Assembly (NCBI RefSeq): GCF_022581195.2
Contig: NC_061465.1
Span: 6,636,501-6,700,500, forward strand
DNA from: Helicoverpa zea
Taxonomy: Eukaryota; Arthropoda; Insecta; Lepidoptera; Noctuidae
Direction: 5' to 3'
Length of the DNA stretch: 64,000 nucleotides
The translations under genes and the position numbers were made by a program. Positions 12,833 to 27,800 of the stretch are shown in pieces. Below the pieces are notes generated by a model. The model worked only from the letters and a program-made list of their open reading frames with translations, searched no databases and had not been told where the DNA came from. Numbering within the stretch: the stretch's first letter is position 1; each line of letters starts with the position of its first letter.

Positions 12833-15800
12833 GTGAGTATCGTGCACCACACCCTACTTCGCACATTACTGTTAACACCCGTACCACTAACTACTGAGTT
12901 GACATATCACCTCCCACTAACAAAGCGCATTAGATATAGGTACTAATGATAATTGTTAATTATGTTAATTGTGGAATTTTCTTTCTCACTTGAATTTAAT
13001 TTACTTTGTATTTGAAAATAAACAGTTTTGTAGTTATTATAAGTTATGTTTAATTTAATTATAAACAAGACTCCGAATCTTACATATAAACCGAGATTCG
13101 TCTAAGAAAATGCACCAAAAGTTGATTAGTATGTATTTATTTTGAACAACGCAACGTTGAAGAGATTAATGAGTTGAAATTGGGATTCCCAAAGAGACAT
13201 CGTTGGAACTCATTGTACCTATTCCCCGAATGCAGACGCGCTGACAAATCTGAGGAACTCAAAAGGCCAGTTACGTCTTCAATTGTTCCACAAATATCCC
13301 AGCTTGTTTTTTCTGTATAAAAATAACTCTCGATAAAAATACGCTCAAAATATAAGCGAATTGATTATTAATTCATTTTTAAAGTTCTATGGTTCGACGA
13401 GTAATTAAAAAGTTACGTAACTACGTCGTCATTTATCATTTTATGGCCTAAAATTACTAACATGAACATCATACCTCATTCAATTAATAATGTCATACAA
13501 AGATAGACTATCAGAGTACAGTGATATATTAAAGCGCTTTATGTTTATATAGGTAAGTGTATGCGCATAAATATGTGGCATAATTTGCGTCAATGATGCT
13601 TTGTTCATAAGCTGGTAACTATTGTCCGTCTGTTCGCTTTGTTAAGATACTACGCAATGATCGTATCGCGGAAAAAACAAGACAAAAATGTTTTTTGTAT
13701 TTTCGAACTGAAACTTTGTAAATACATGATATTTAGTAGGTACTACTCGGGTTAAAATGCAACTCGGTGACTCACTGAGCATAATGTAAACGCATGTTTT
13801 ATCATACATTTTTTACAGTAAGTCGGCTAGACACAGGAAACGATATAAATACAGATTTTTATTATAATTTGATGGGAAAATATGTTACGGATAAAACTGA
13901 AATGAATTGATTTAATTGGTATCACATCCTGGTGCGTCGATGTTTGGCTGTTACTAATTTATTCGAATCACGAACTAATATATTGTAGATAGACTATCAC
14001 AAGCTTAGAAATAGAATTTATGATTCATAAAAAAATGACTAGCATCTTAAAAGTTATTTCTTGTTTATCTTACTAAGGCAGATGGGACAGAAACCGCAAA
14101 ATGTCACCATATTACCTCAGTGCAGATAAGGTATAAATCAAAACTACGGAAACTAAGTTTTATTAAAAACTTACACGGCACTCGACAAGTTTAAATATAA
14201 CTATCGACAAGCTGGCGTTTAATATCCGGCACCGCCTCCATTCATATCGAGCCATTTTTAGGATAACGTTTCAAATCTAGACATTTGACCGTTTGATCAT
14301 TTTTATAACATAACGATAAATGTCGATAATACGATTTTTATGCGACTATTCCAATAACTCGTTACAGGGATTTGCGCATTCCACGACGCCATAAATTCAC
14401 ACTTATAAAGGATACTTAGTAGAGAAACCTGATATGAGGCATTAATCTATCTGTTTTATAACTAGTAATCTCTTCAACAAGGCGACTATCGTATCCGATA
14501 AACTAACTTTAGATCAAAGGTTTAATGCATCAAGCGATTTAGTATAAAAGCAAGAAACACAAACGCAAATGACGTCACAGTTTATCCGATTACTCAGTTT
14601 TCTGCAATCATCTTTTTATGAAAGCGACTGGCGGAGTCGGTAAAGAACGTTCATTTGTTTTAATTGCTTTCTGTGAAATATTTAACGATTCGAATTTGTA
14701 AATGTGGACGATAAGCTCAAAGCATTAGTGAGGAATAGATGCATTTATCTAGTTTATTCCAATGTTATCGCAAATTATACGTAGTCGGCACGATGTGAAC
14801 CGACCTCGCACAGATCCGTGAGCGAATCCGGATCTATTCGAATGTCTCTTGTCACTTCTAGATTTATTCCAACTATGATACGGTGCGGTGCGTCAATGAC
14901 AAACAATATAGTTGTCAGCACCCGTCATTTAGCATCGTCATGTAACTGACGGGAGAATGCTAAGTAATAGACGATTGGCCCACATTTCTTTTCAAATCTG
15001 TTCGCGAGTAAACTTGTCACATTATCTCTTGTACAGATCGATGGAAGCTTAACTGGATATATGTACTCCTAGATTAACTATTTAGATAGCGTGCCGTTGA
15101 TATTAAATTGATATCTGCTATAAACTAATGGGCTATCATAATAAGTGATAATTATGATGAATAACGGCATTAGCTGCGGTTGATAACATGCTCTGAAGCT
15201 CGTTCTGTCATAATTTATACCGCTCTTTTTATTTCGTATTAAAACGATGATTTTTTGTCATAATTGCAGGATAACTAATTACATCAGGACATATTTACTT
15301 ATTATGTTCTTTTCCCGATATTTTAAACTGTCAGACCTTATTAAGCTCATGACAGAAACGTAGCATCCATTGTTATATCGGTGAAGGCACTTACTAATGT
15401 AATCAATAGGGCAGTTAAATTGGTCTTCATGTTTACATTGAAGCCTGAGTCCATGACGTCACGGGTAGTCCCCCAGCGCGATGACTCACAAAATCTCACC
15501 AACATAATCTGTACCCGTATCTTTTTCCCTTTCACTCTTCAGTGTTTGTTTGACGAGTGAGGGAGATGGAGCCGACATTATCGCTCTTATTGCTCCAGGA
15601 AACGGTCGGGGAATAATCAACTCATTGAATTAATTCACACGAATCTAGAATCATCCAGAAAGTGGATTGTCTCTCTTTGAATTTTATTCATTCATACGCT
15701 TTTTTAAATAAAGTCCTTTCATATTTTAATGTGATTTTTGTGTTCGAGATGTGTTTTGTGTTGGTGAGTTGTATTACAATTTGTTTCATAGAATATTTCA

Positions 15801-18800
15801 ATAACATTTAAAAGTTTTTTTGAAATATATAGGAAGCAATGTAGGTACGTGTACAATAGTTTAAATAACTATCTAAAAGCAAAATATAATACATACCCAG
15901 TCCCAAGAATCCGAAATAAAAGATTTGCCTAAGAAGCAGATTGAGTAAGTCCTCTCAAATCTGAGACATTTAATTCAAACATCCCACTACATATAACACG
16001 CAAACTTTATTCAGGTAAGTATTCAAATACCATATCCAATATAAAACTACTCGGAAGATTCAGTAAGTAGTAGAATTCTATCGGAAAAATAATAACAGTA
16101 TTGAATGCATGGCGAGCTTTATTCTGCAACTCCAGGTTAGTGCCGCCTCTCGCGATCCAACTGTTGGTTCACGAACGTTCGACTAGTGGGAACAGAAATA
16201 ACTAGACCCTTCACTTGACTTCGGGAATATTCTACACGGATTTTGTACGATACATTATTTATTTTTTAATAAATAAATGGTTACAATTTGTTTTTCATAC
16301 AAGTCAGTGCTCTAAGTTAATTTATAAAAAAAAAATTGCGAGTTTAATTAAATAAGTAGGTAATGAGAAGTAATTTCCTAATGCTATAAAAATTAAACCA
16401 TATTCAATTCCTAAGCCGTTCACTACAAATAATATCCGCCAGCAACTAAAACTCGATTAAAGTTAAAAACTATTCTTATTACTAGAATAAGTTGGTAACA
16501 CGCACGGAGTGTGTCTCAGCACTAGGGAACGAACAACCCTACGGAACAGGGCGTCGGTGGCCGCGTGATGGGCTATAAAAAGTTAAGTAAAACAATAATC
16601 AGTCGAGCGGGCCCTTTAGCCCTTCGCCCTCTCTCTCCAACCGTAAACATTAAACACCCGCTCTAAGGCAAAAAGCTTTTTATAATTTCAATAAAAACGT
16701 ACATGAATATTATTTAAATAAAACATTCGTGCATTTCACTGAAATTAAACATTTTACAAGTTCCGTTGCAAGGTTCACATATTTTAATCCAATGGTAGGT
16801 AATGTTATTTTATTCAATAAATGTAAAATACGTAATTACTAATTAGACCATCTATGGGCCGTTATAAAAATGGAATTGCCTGGTATAAACGAATCGACAA
16901 AATCATTAAACTCCCAGGATCCCTTTTTTGCAGTGAAACGTATTTTTGTTGGCAGCTATCTGCGCCGTTTATAAGGGCACGTAATTAATTAAGTATCTAC
17001 TGTGTTGACTGCGGCGGCTTTTGCAATGCCACGCATTAAATTATAGATATCATAAAATATTACGGCCACTTGTAATAGCAGTTGATGTTGAACGACATTT
17101 AATCATTTGTCTGTTTATCGTGTTACACATTTCGTGGGTGTGTCCGACACTATTGAGCAACAACAAAACATGTTTCCGACAAATTAACTTAAGTTCAAAC
17201 TGACAGATATCTATAACAATAATTAATAGTTTTATCATTCAAATTATGTTGGGTAAGATGTTTTTAAATGGGAATCAAGCAACTAAGTTGTTTACGAACT
17301 AAAAGTTTCGTATAAACAAAGACTGGAGTGAACAAACAGGGAACTTCTTTAACTAACAAACTAATTTATATTAACAAGGGAACTGTAACACCCGGTATTG
17401 GTATAGCTGTAAGCATTACCGGTATTTCCAAGCAATACAATACAAACAAAACAAAGAAAGAAAAAACCAATCAAGTGTTAGAAATATTTAACCAGATAAT
17501 TGGTTAAATGAAAGGCTATCGTTCAGTAAGGCGTTGTGTTACAAGCACTCGCAGCCGATCATTACACATTACGTATGCATACAGACGGTATTCTATTGAG
17601 AATCCATTAGAATCTTAATAACCTCGCGCAAATAGACATGTCTAATACTTTATGTGGCTTATAAAATCTTATTATTTGTATTGCACATGTTGCAAGACGA
17701 TGGAATATTTTAGTTGTAAAGAATCTCCCTAGACATTATCTAAAAATGGCCCGCCGCCCGCGCCGTTCAAAATGACTTAATAAGCTCTTTTTATTCAATC
17801 CCCTTTATTATCATGTTGTAAAGTAAAATTACAACCCTCAGCTTCCAATTCAGAATCTATTTACAATTCTAGAGTATCAACGAGAAACACTCTTGAAGGT
17901 AAACTAAGCTTGGCCTTAAACGTGTCTTTTGAAAACTCTTTCACAGTAATGGACCTCTTTACATGCCCACTCTCTTTACATTTATCAGCCCTTCTTTTGG
18001 TAAAATCTTAAAACTTTACCATTTGAAATTTCGCTTGATATAAAAACGATATTCCTGTAGCATTTAGAAAGCACAAGGATATATAAATCTATAGACATCT
18101 ATGTGACGACAATACAATAGAAATTCAATTCCTATGCAGAAAGTTGTTGGACTATAGGCTCAGACAGACTTAACTACTGCGACTACGTTATAATTTCAGT
18201 CGTCATCCGAAATTGAATACGTGCTCCTAATTTTATTACTGCTTCTGACACAGATGTAGATGTAATTTAGTTCACTTTTAGATACATAGACTGCTTTATA
18301 CGGTTGTGTAACGAGTGTGCATATTGTTTCAGGTAAGCCGACCTGCACATGCAGTTTATGTGACAGAATGCCAAGAACCTCGACTTACGGTGAGTTTCAC
18401 AATAAAACAAATAACCCTGACCTTTCTCTCAAGCACTTTGGACAAAGGTTGCAAATTACGAAGCTCAATTTACATATTTAACGTCACCGGCTCAGTAAGG
18501 GAACATTATGAATATAATCGCATTAACCGTGTTTTCAGCCTTTGTCCAATTGAATCCTCGGTGCAGTAATCAAGTGGGTACGAGAGTGGGTCAGCCGGTC
18601 GTTCCGAGCGGCGGCGCCCGCCCGCATCGTCCCACCACCGCGCTCCCATGTTATATATTCACAATATTATACTCACGATAAAACGACCAATAAATATCTC
18701 ACCCCTATGTTACGCACCACGTAAACTCTTTTGTTTATCCCGAACGATACCACCATACGACGCGCGATGTCTCACTGCCAACCCACGATACTAAAATGTA

Positions 18801-21800
18801 AATTTCGAATTCGTTCAACGTTTGCAATTCATTTATTTCCCGTTTCCTTATTTTGTTTGGTCGTGAGATTATCATAGATCGACGTGGAATAAACCGCGGA
18901 GTCTTTTATATTATATACGTCTGTTGTTTATGAACTCTCACTTGATATGCATTGACCTCTATTATTTCTGTGTTTCATGATTTGACAAATGCAATCATGT
19001 TTACAATTAAATCGATTGTATCCTTTCACATTTCAATGTAAACCATAGTTGAATGCGTTTCGTTGGCCTCCAGAAGCGAAGCATATCATGTTTCCCCATA
19101 CATACATATACTTTAATCATACAGTGCTCCGTATTTAACTTCATTTAATATTGGCCCAAGTAACCCGCTCGCTAATTGCTCGGTTAATTGCAATTTAATT
19201 TCGTCAATTCAGTGCGGCTCTGGTTGGCGCAACCCTCGTCTCGTTGAGAGGAAGTACGCACCGGTTGCTTCCCTCGGTAAACTTAACTCTACGTCTTGGG
19301 GTTGAGCATCGTTCGGTTCCATCGACTGATTAATAAATAATATTAGCTGTGTGCCCGCATATGAACATTAATAACTTTAAAAGGAATGATAGTATCGACA
19401 AGCGGCGTCCCTTTAGATCTGCCAAGCACTCCTACACCCGATGCATTATTTCATTTCAACTACTATAATTATAGCGATTCTATTCGTGTCGCAAGCGGCA
19501 CTTTCTCGATTGATTGTCGATATAATTAGCCGTAGGGAATCTCATCTGTATACTTTGACGAGGCAATCGCAGCGTCGCCACCCACGGTACCTTTTTACGA
19601 TTTGAATAAAATCTTGCTTACTCTTCTTTAGGAACGTTTATCGTTTATCTGGCGATATAAAATATCTATTTTAGGTCGTGTTTATATATTGATGGTAATA
19701 ACAGGAGGCGCGTCACGTGTAGGTTATCGTCAATTAATCTAAACAAGAATGTAGCACCTCCTAATACATCAGTTGGTAAATTATCATTTTTTATTATTGG
19801 ACAACTTATTAGGTTAATTAGAAGGAGCCTTCTCCATGGCACTAATATTCTACGCATACGCTATACGAAATCTCGCCGCGTCTTAAAATATGTTTTAAAA
19901 ATAGTGATTGGGGTTACGTGTCGTCTATTTTAAAACTTACTGAGACACTTTGTAATTACATGTTTTGTTTCTATTATTCATAGTGCTGTTATTTCGTTAC
20001 TGGGTAATGACAGACTTGGGAATTGAGTGACATTATAATTTGTCAACACAATGTTGGGTGATTTATTTAAATTAACCTATTAGGTTCATGTCGTGATCAA
20101 ATTAAGTACGCTTTCTAGAGTAGAACATTCAGTAATGACTGCTTTAAAATGTGTCGTCGGCTTAGATCTAAACAGAATTAGCACCTAGTCGAGACAGGTT
20201 GCTATAATTTCTTCAGTTTCTCAGATGTTTCTGTGTAAAGATATAAAACCCGGTGCAATATTTGCTGAAGATCTTAGTGTCGTAAATAACAGAACCACCA
20301 CTGAACACGGTCTTGTCTAGTCATTTCCTAGTTCCTCATATTTCGTTTGCTATGATCTCACCCGTTATCTCCATTTATATTATCAATATCCGTACTCTTC
20401 TAGATAATGTAAATAATGTACGTACCTATGCGTTATGTAAATCGCGCTAATTTTTGCGAAGGCCGCGTCGAGACCTCGCAAAAAGCAGATTCGACCTCGC
20501 GTTTATCATTGTCGTGATATCTTGATATGCGCACTAACTGCCTTTTGATAGTCTTTACTTCTGTGGCTTCCTACTGCCCTGGTTAGACGCGTACAAGATA
20601 CTAAGCTGCAAGTACTTACTTATCATTTTTATTTCAACTTGACATGTGGAAAAAGCTGTACGCCAGTAAGTCCATTTTTATCGATTTTTTTGTTCACTCT
20701 GGGGACGCTATTTTGTGTTTGTTCATTCATCTGGCGTTCGGTCATTCATTCGCTCATTGTATCGTTCGACCTTGAATGTTTGATCATTTTTTTACACGAG
20801 TTATAAACATACGGGAAGTGTCAAGTGCATTTTTAAATTGATTTTGCACTTATTATTTGACTTTTATTTAACAATATTTTTCCTTATCGGCGTATTAAAT
20901 AAACAATAAAGGCGATAATGTAATACTAGTGAAATATTTAAATAACGGCTTTTTCCTGTTAATTTAACTTCTACTTTATTATTGGAACTCACATCTGCTA
21001 TTTTATTTCCATCCATAAATACTTAGTAGGTATGGATACCATGGTTATTTGATAAATACTGTACTCGTTTAATTGCAACTTTAGCCAACATATAAGTATT
21101 TATTTACAATAATTATAGTATTTATGTAATATTTTTACCGGTTGACAATTATTCTTTTTGATACAAGAAAAGTTATCGAAATCGCAGTTGTTATTATCTT
21201 TAGGCACCAGGATCTTTAAATTTTATCTTGTTTGTTTGTAATCTAAAGGCTCCGAAAGTACTAAACCTGTTAGAAAAGTCTTTCACTGTTGGGGAGCTAC
21301 ATTATCCACGAGAAACATAGGCTGTATTTTATCTGGGTACGGCAGACGATCCCACAGGACGCGAGTGAAACCACAGGCGAGAAGCTAGGTATTTTGTTTA
21401 TATGTATATTCAAAACCAATATTGCCTATTTTAATAATAGGCATAGGCGCTCATTCATCATTATTGCCGATAACTGTTATCGAAACCGGTAAATACATTC
21501 CCATTTACACGTGTTTTAACTAAATAACTGAAATAACATTCATTTAATGAACTCTACTCAGTACTAAATTATTTATTAACATTATTTTGGTGTACCTTAC
21601 CTACTACATAAATCTAGTTAAGGCTTTCGTTGTGATTAAAGGTTGTTGATAAATTAGTAATTAACTCTGGAACTTTTTCATACCATATGTAAGTCAGTGT
21701 AAGTACTTACTGCAGTAAAAGTTTTGCAGTTTTCTTGAGCTTTAAAAAAATGTTCAGCAAGGAAAGACACGGATACTGTAGTTAATTCTTAGCTGACATT

Positions 21801-24800
21801 TATAAAGTTCTTTGATCGTACTCCATACATTGTCAGACTGACCTGCGCTGTGACACAATTGAAAAGTTCAATAAAAACAATCAACAAGAGTGGCGAAGCG
21901 CCGTCTCATTCAATTGCCGTCATATATTAATGCATTGTAATCAAATACGTATGCAATAAAGTTAAAAACTAATAACTTCATATATTTACTTAATTTATTC
22001 ATATCGTGATTTAGATTTAACCTCGGTTCATATCGATTCGATGCAATTCTTGTATCGAATTATGGAAATTAATATTAAAATTGAATTAATTATTTACGTA
22101 TTTAAGGCTCTGCAGGCCCCTATGAGAGTGACTTGCACTTAAAAAAATAGATTAAGTACCCAATAATAAATTAGAAGATTGTATTTAATATAGTAAGTGA
22201 TAGACACATCGGAAAATAATATAGAAATAAAAAGTAAGCTCTCTATTGCCCTTGCAAAATTTTATTTCGAAACTCGTACGATGTCGGTACCTAATTACGA
22301 AACATAATTGATGGTCGGCATAATCAATCTATCTTTACGTGATAATTATTTTCAACCGTAAGCTGTAAAATTATCATTTAAAGTGGCGTGTTGTACGTGT
22401 GATCAGACTATTAATTATTATTTATAATTCTTATGAATCAAAGGGCGGCGGGTAACATGTTCTAGCACCTTGTAAATAGGGTTGTCAGTTTCAATAAGTC
22501 GTTCACTCACGGCGTTCACCACACTCGAATATAACTTTCTTTAGGTTTACTTGGGTTAAAGAGCAAAGTTTTACGAAAATTACGTAAGGCGGCAGTGTTT
22601 TACTTTGTTTAATATTTGCACGTCTTTCTAATAGCTTACGAAACCTCGTGCCTTCTTGAGGGTTCAGTGAGTTCAGTCAGCGTTAATAAGATACCAATTT
22701 TCTGTGTTCTTTTGATTAAAGTCATAAATAAATGAAATATATTTAGTTAATTATGTTTCAAGCTTTCTGCCAACCATATTGAGTTCTCAAGAGTATTGCG
22801 ATGTGCTTGTTATGTTGCAAATGCCAGCGCAAGGCTTCTCGCAAAGTAAATTAACTGGCCGAATCTGAACTTGAACACGAAAATTATTTTACACCAACAA
22901 TGAAATTATGATGTCGCATACCTACATTATATTGTTTCCGCAATTACATTGAGATAATACACTAACTGCGTCATACATTCAAATATGATTTATTACGACA
23001 TAAATTGTTTTAACCTTCGTTGACCGAAAATCCGCATAATTTTGTTTTCCCACTTAAGTCGGGATGCGTTTCATGAATATAAAATGTTAAGTGGATCGCA
23101 AAATGAAGATTTTCAATTCGCATTTCAAAGCACTTATTCGAGCCAGCACACTAACATTTATGAGTAGATTCCAAGTATTAATCTAGAATGTAACTTTTAC
23201 GACAATAATAAAGTTTTTCGTTGCGATGATGTACCATAAATCCAAAACGATAATTCTCAATAAAGTTGCCTCGGGCACATTTAACAGAATGGTAAATAAA
23301 ATACGACACGAATCCAACTATCAATAACTGTGTGTTGTTTAAAATTCGTCGCCCGTCAGGGATTTGGCACTTGGCGCGAGTTTTGAATTCATAATACTTT
23401 TTATAGCCACCATCTTGATTTGGATGAATTTGATGTATCGCTAGTCTATCTGATTTTGCCTGTAGCTTCTGGGGGGCAGAACCATATTCGGCAGGCATGC
23501 AAGAATTTTATGAACCTTTTTGTGCTTTTATTAAGTTTCACTGATTAAGAACTAATATGTATGTACAAAAGTTTCATAACAATGAAAAAGACTGTTAATT
23601 TTTCGTTTTGCTGAAGCCTTTTTAAGCATGTCTTTCATACAATTATTTCGTTCCATCGAAACATGCATTGTGAAAACGGGAGAAAAATGGTTTCCAGCTA
23701 ATATTTAGATGTCTGTATGTGAAATATCTAGGTACGCGAACATTTCAGCGCGGCTCGCTGTCGACTCGGATTTAATTTGGACAGCCGTCGGCTAACAGCG
23801 CTGTCATTGGCTCTCTAGCGAATTGACCGGACAGAGAGCTACTTAATCACTGACATTTTGTTAGAAAAATACGGAACAAGTGTTAGTATTCATCGATAAA
23901 CGCATTAGTTGAACTGATAAAATAATTTACCCGAAATTGGAACAGTAAACTTCAAAGTAAAATTGAAACTATTGGACTTAGAAAAGCATCGTTGCCAACC
24001 CTTCAAGGTAAGCGTAAGTAAGCAGCATTTACACACGAAGTTAGTTCTGAAAATCTGTTAAACTACCGTTTCTATGGAAGCTAAAGTAAAGCGAAAGCTC
24101 CAGGAATTCAGTGCGGGGTGTTGCAATAAGTAGTAACAGTTTATTCGCCCTAATAAATGTCGCCTTAGAATACCTTCCTTAGTAACCCATTTTCCGCGGT
24201 GAACTCCGCTGTGGCGCGCGGAAAAAGCAACACGGGAAATGTTTTTACGGCATCCGTTTTTTAAATTCAGGATTAGTTACGAAACTAACCTTAACGGACT
24301 TCTTGGATTGTGTTATTTGCACGGTAGGAGTATCAAGGTGAAGACTTATAGCGACTATTTGCAAAAGCTAATGTTATGAAGGAAATTGCCTTCAGTGGCG
24401 ATCGTTGCATATTCATTTAACCTTTGACAAAAAATTACTCACGTAGCTTTAACTCCCTCCAAAACAACTAGTGACTAGAATAATTCAGTTTTTAGAGTAA
24501 ATCTCGTACCCTTGTTCCTTTTATCGAACAATCAAACTGACAGGTCACTCAGCTCCAACACGGCCAATCAAATTAGGGATGAACCGGGGAGCTGGATTAC
24601 CTGGCTACACAAATAGAGTACCAGGCTCACTACCCACACATATAAAGTAGAATACGATGTCACTGGAGCAACAAGACGGACAACTTTAAAAACATTAGAT
24701 ATTATCTGAAACGGTTTCGGGTCGTGTTAGCCGGCACGATGTGCCAATGACTTTACATACTCTTTTATCTTCCATCTCTGTAGCAACTTGTAAAGTTTCT

Positions 24801-27800
24801 AATTGCCGTTACGATTGCAGAAGGTAGTAGCAGCCATTTTTATTAAACTCTTTAATACTTATGGTAATTATGATATTAAACGTATTTGTATTACCTAATT
24901 AAAGTTTAACGGCTTTTTTAAGTGGTTTTTGCGCTTTCAGTATTTACGGGCTTATTACAATTACGCTTTGTAATTTTATAGTGCCACTCAATTCTGTATG
25001 TAATTTATGTTTAATTAACACATACCACATTTTAAAATATAAAGATATAGACTCCGATAAAGCGTTAAAGAAGTCAGTCAAACTCTCAATTCGTTGAGCT
25101 TACACCATTTAAAATGAATAAAAAAGTAATAATGTTTCCTTAATCCCTACTAAAAAACGAATAAAACAAGTTCGTATTACATACAAATATAATATCCAGT
25201 TAGGTCTATCATATCGGTATCAAATGGGTTTTATCGTAACGATGATGTTCCGCCAAAAGCCCAAGGTCAATGATTTGTTCATGCAAATCACTCGCCTGTT
25301 TTTGTAAAGTCAACATTAATAAAGTATGACAATAATTTAACACGGATTATGTATTGCTAAATGACGATTTTTATGGTTTTCTATGTGGTATTAAAATTGT
25401 TACTATGTAAACTGGCGCCTTTAAGGATATAAAAGTAACGTTTTTAAGAAGTCCGCCGTTTTTTTAGTAACTTTTATAGAGTTCCGTCATTAAATTGTAG
25501 AATCTTTTGCCTACCTTCTGAGCACTAAACATTGATTCCAATTTACGGAAGTTTGACTAAATTACCAAACAATGCAAAATTAAATATGTAGAAATGTATT
25601 GAAGGTCCGTCTATGCGAGCGACGCATCAGATACGTGGTAGACACGTGAGCGAAGTTGGTACCTAATAATTTGGCGTTCATTAAGATTCAGGCAGACAGT
25701 GTTTACTCAAGTGTACATATTACCCACTGGCCTTGGAACGACCAATTTTATGTTCAACACAACACAAAGCTACGATGCTAATTGACCACTTGATTTATAT
25801 CAGGCAATATATTAAAACTGTAGTAATTTAGGATGAAAGGCATATTTATATTATAACCACGTTAACTGTAAACACACAATTAAGTACACGTTTTATTGGC
25901 GTGCGAAATTTTTCATGCGCTGTAAAAAGCGTGGCTCACGCAATCAATCCTTTTGATACGGAAGGCGCTTAGTAACATAACGACAAGTGGCTATTAAGTG
26001 TGTAAGCACTTACATGCGAATGGCATCTTTGAATGAAGAAACAACACAGCGTTTTCCCTGAGGAAATCGTGCCTGTTCACATTGTGTATCAAGTAGGTAT
26101 CGTTCGCAATATGTACAGACGGCCTCTTTCGCCCTGATCACTCAAATGTCTAGTCGCAATTAGGGCTGCCATCCGTTCCATCGTACGGACGTCGTCCTAG
26201 TTTTTAGTGCGACGAGGTGAACGTTCGGTGAATATCCGAAAATATCCATTCGGCAAATTCGCCCGATCCTATAAACCGTATCGAAGTCTTCGAACAGCTA
26301 ATAGTTTTAGTGTAAACGGTACCGATATGAACAGGAAAATGTTTACTGAAACCGCAATGAAATAGCAGTTTTAGGATCTTTATTATATCGTTTGCTACAC
26401 TCAAATGGTTTAAATTGTGTATTATTTTACCGAATCGACACTTGAGTTACGTTTATGCTTGGATAATACCCATAGATATCAATTTTTATTTGATAGCCGT
26501 AACCAACCCATTTATCTTAGCACACACAATTTCGTGACAGTAACTCCTATTTCATGACACTCATTTATTTTCATTTTCGATTACTTCAGGAAATCTGATT
26601 TGAAAATAATTGCATTGTGTTAATTTATTACTATTTTTCCTTGTTACACTACACGTAGACGAACCAATTGTGGTCGATTTGCAGAGTATTGGTATCGTTT
26701 ATTGCAAGAAGGGTATGATGGTGTTGGTGACCCTAGGCACGGGATATAGAGCGGGTCGCCGGCGCCCCGGGGTTCTCATTTAGCGCACAGACGCGACTAG
26801 GCGACTGCCCGCCGCTGTTGACAAGCCCATTGTCAATACTCTGCCTACCCACTACCCACTTACATTCAGGACATCGACATACTTCCCTTTTTAGGAGATT
26901 ATATTTAGAACGGGGCGTAGACGCGAAAATATCTATCTCATGAATATAACATTCAGCATAATGATATCTTCTGCTGAAAATAAGTAGTGCTCATCTTGTT
27001 ATATTTGTAAACAGATAATAAAAGCGCTCTTCGCTATTTTAGTGCAGTTATAATAAACTGAGCACAACTAAAATTCTATTATTATTATTATTTTGTATGT
27101 CTCTACCAGACCTCGGGACTATAGAGTCCCGGATTTTTGGGAGGCGAACGTGGGGCCGAAGCCAACACGCTGAAGCCCTTTTGAGACAACTTTAATGAAA
27201 TGGTGACACAAAACCGACGATTATCCCTGTATACACTATAGAAATGTACCCAAGGACAATCCCCGGTTCTGTGCTAAACTATTGCTAACTATGGATGAAA
27301 ACTACTTGGGCTATTGTTGTGGGATGCTAGTGGACTAGGAATGGGGAAACTACGGGAACTATGGCACCTGCCGATAACAATGTAATAAATACACGTAAAA
27401 ATGGCAGGTGGAGACTCGCCAACTCACTTACTGGGCCCCCGGGAATCAGTCGCTAAATCGCAACAAGGGGGCAACAGGTACATGAGCGGCTGAAGGGTGA
27501 GGATACCTCGGCGGACTTTAAACGCAGATCACGCGCTCCCTGTGGGTCCAGCATCACCGGCCCACTCGCCACTTACCACGAGGCACCTACCCTCCGAGTG
27601 GGCTGTTAACCCTGCTCTAGCGACTCCACTCTGACCGGCCGATGAAGGCAAGCCAAGAGGCGGGAGACCTATCCCCCGTCATGCTTCACTCCGGCAGGCC
27701 GGAGATGGGGGACAGTATACTCTCCCTGGAGCACTCGGATATATAGCCCCGCGGGGTCGCTACTCCCCGTCATCCGCCTCAGATGCCCTGCGGGGCTTAT

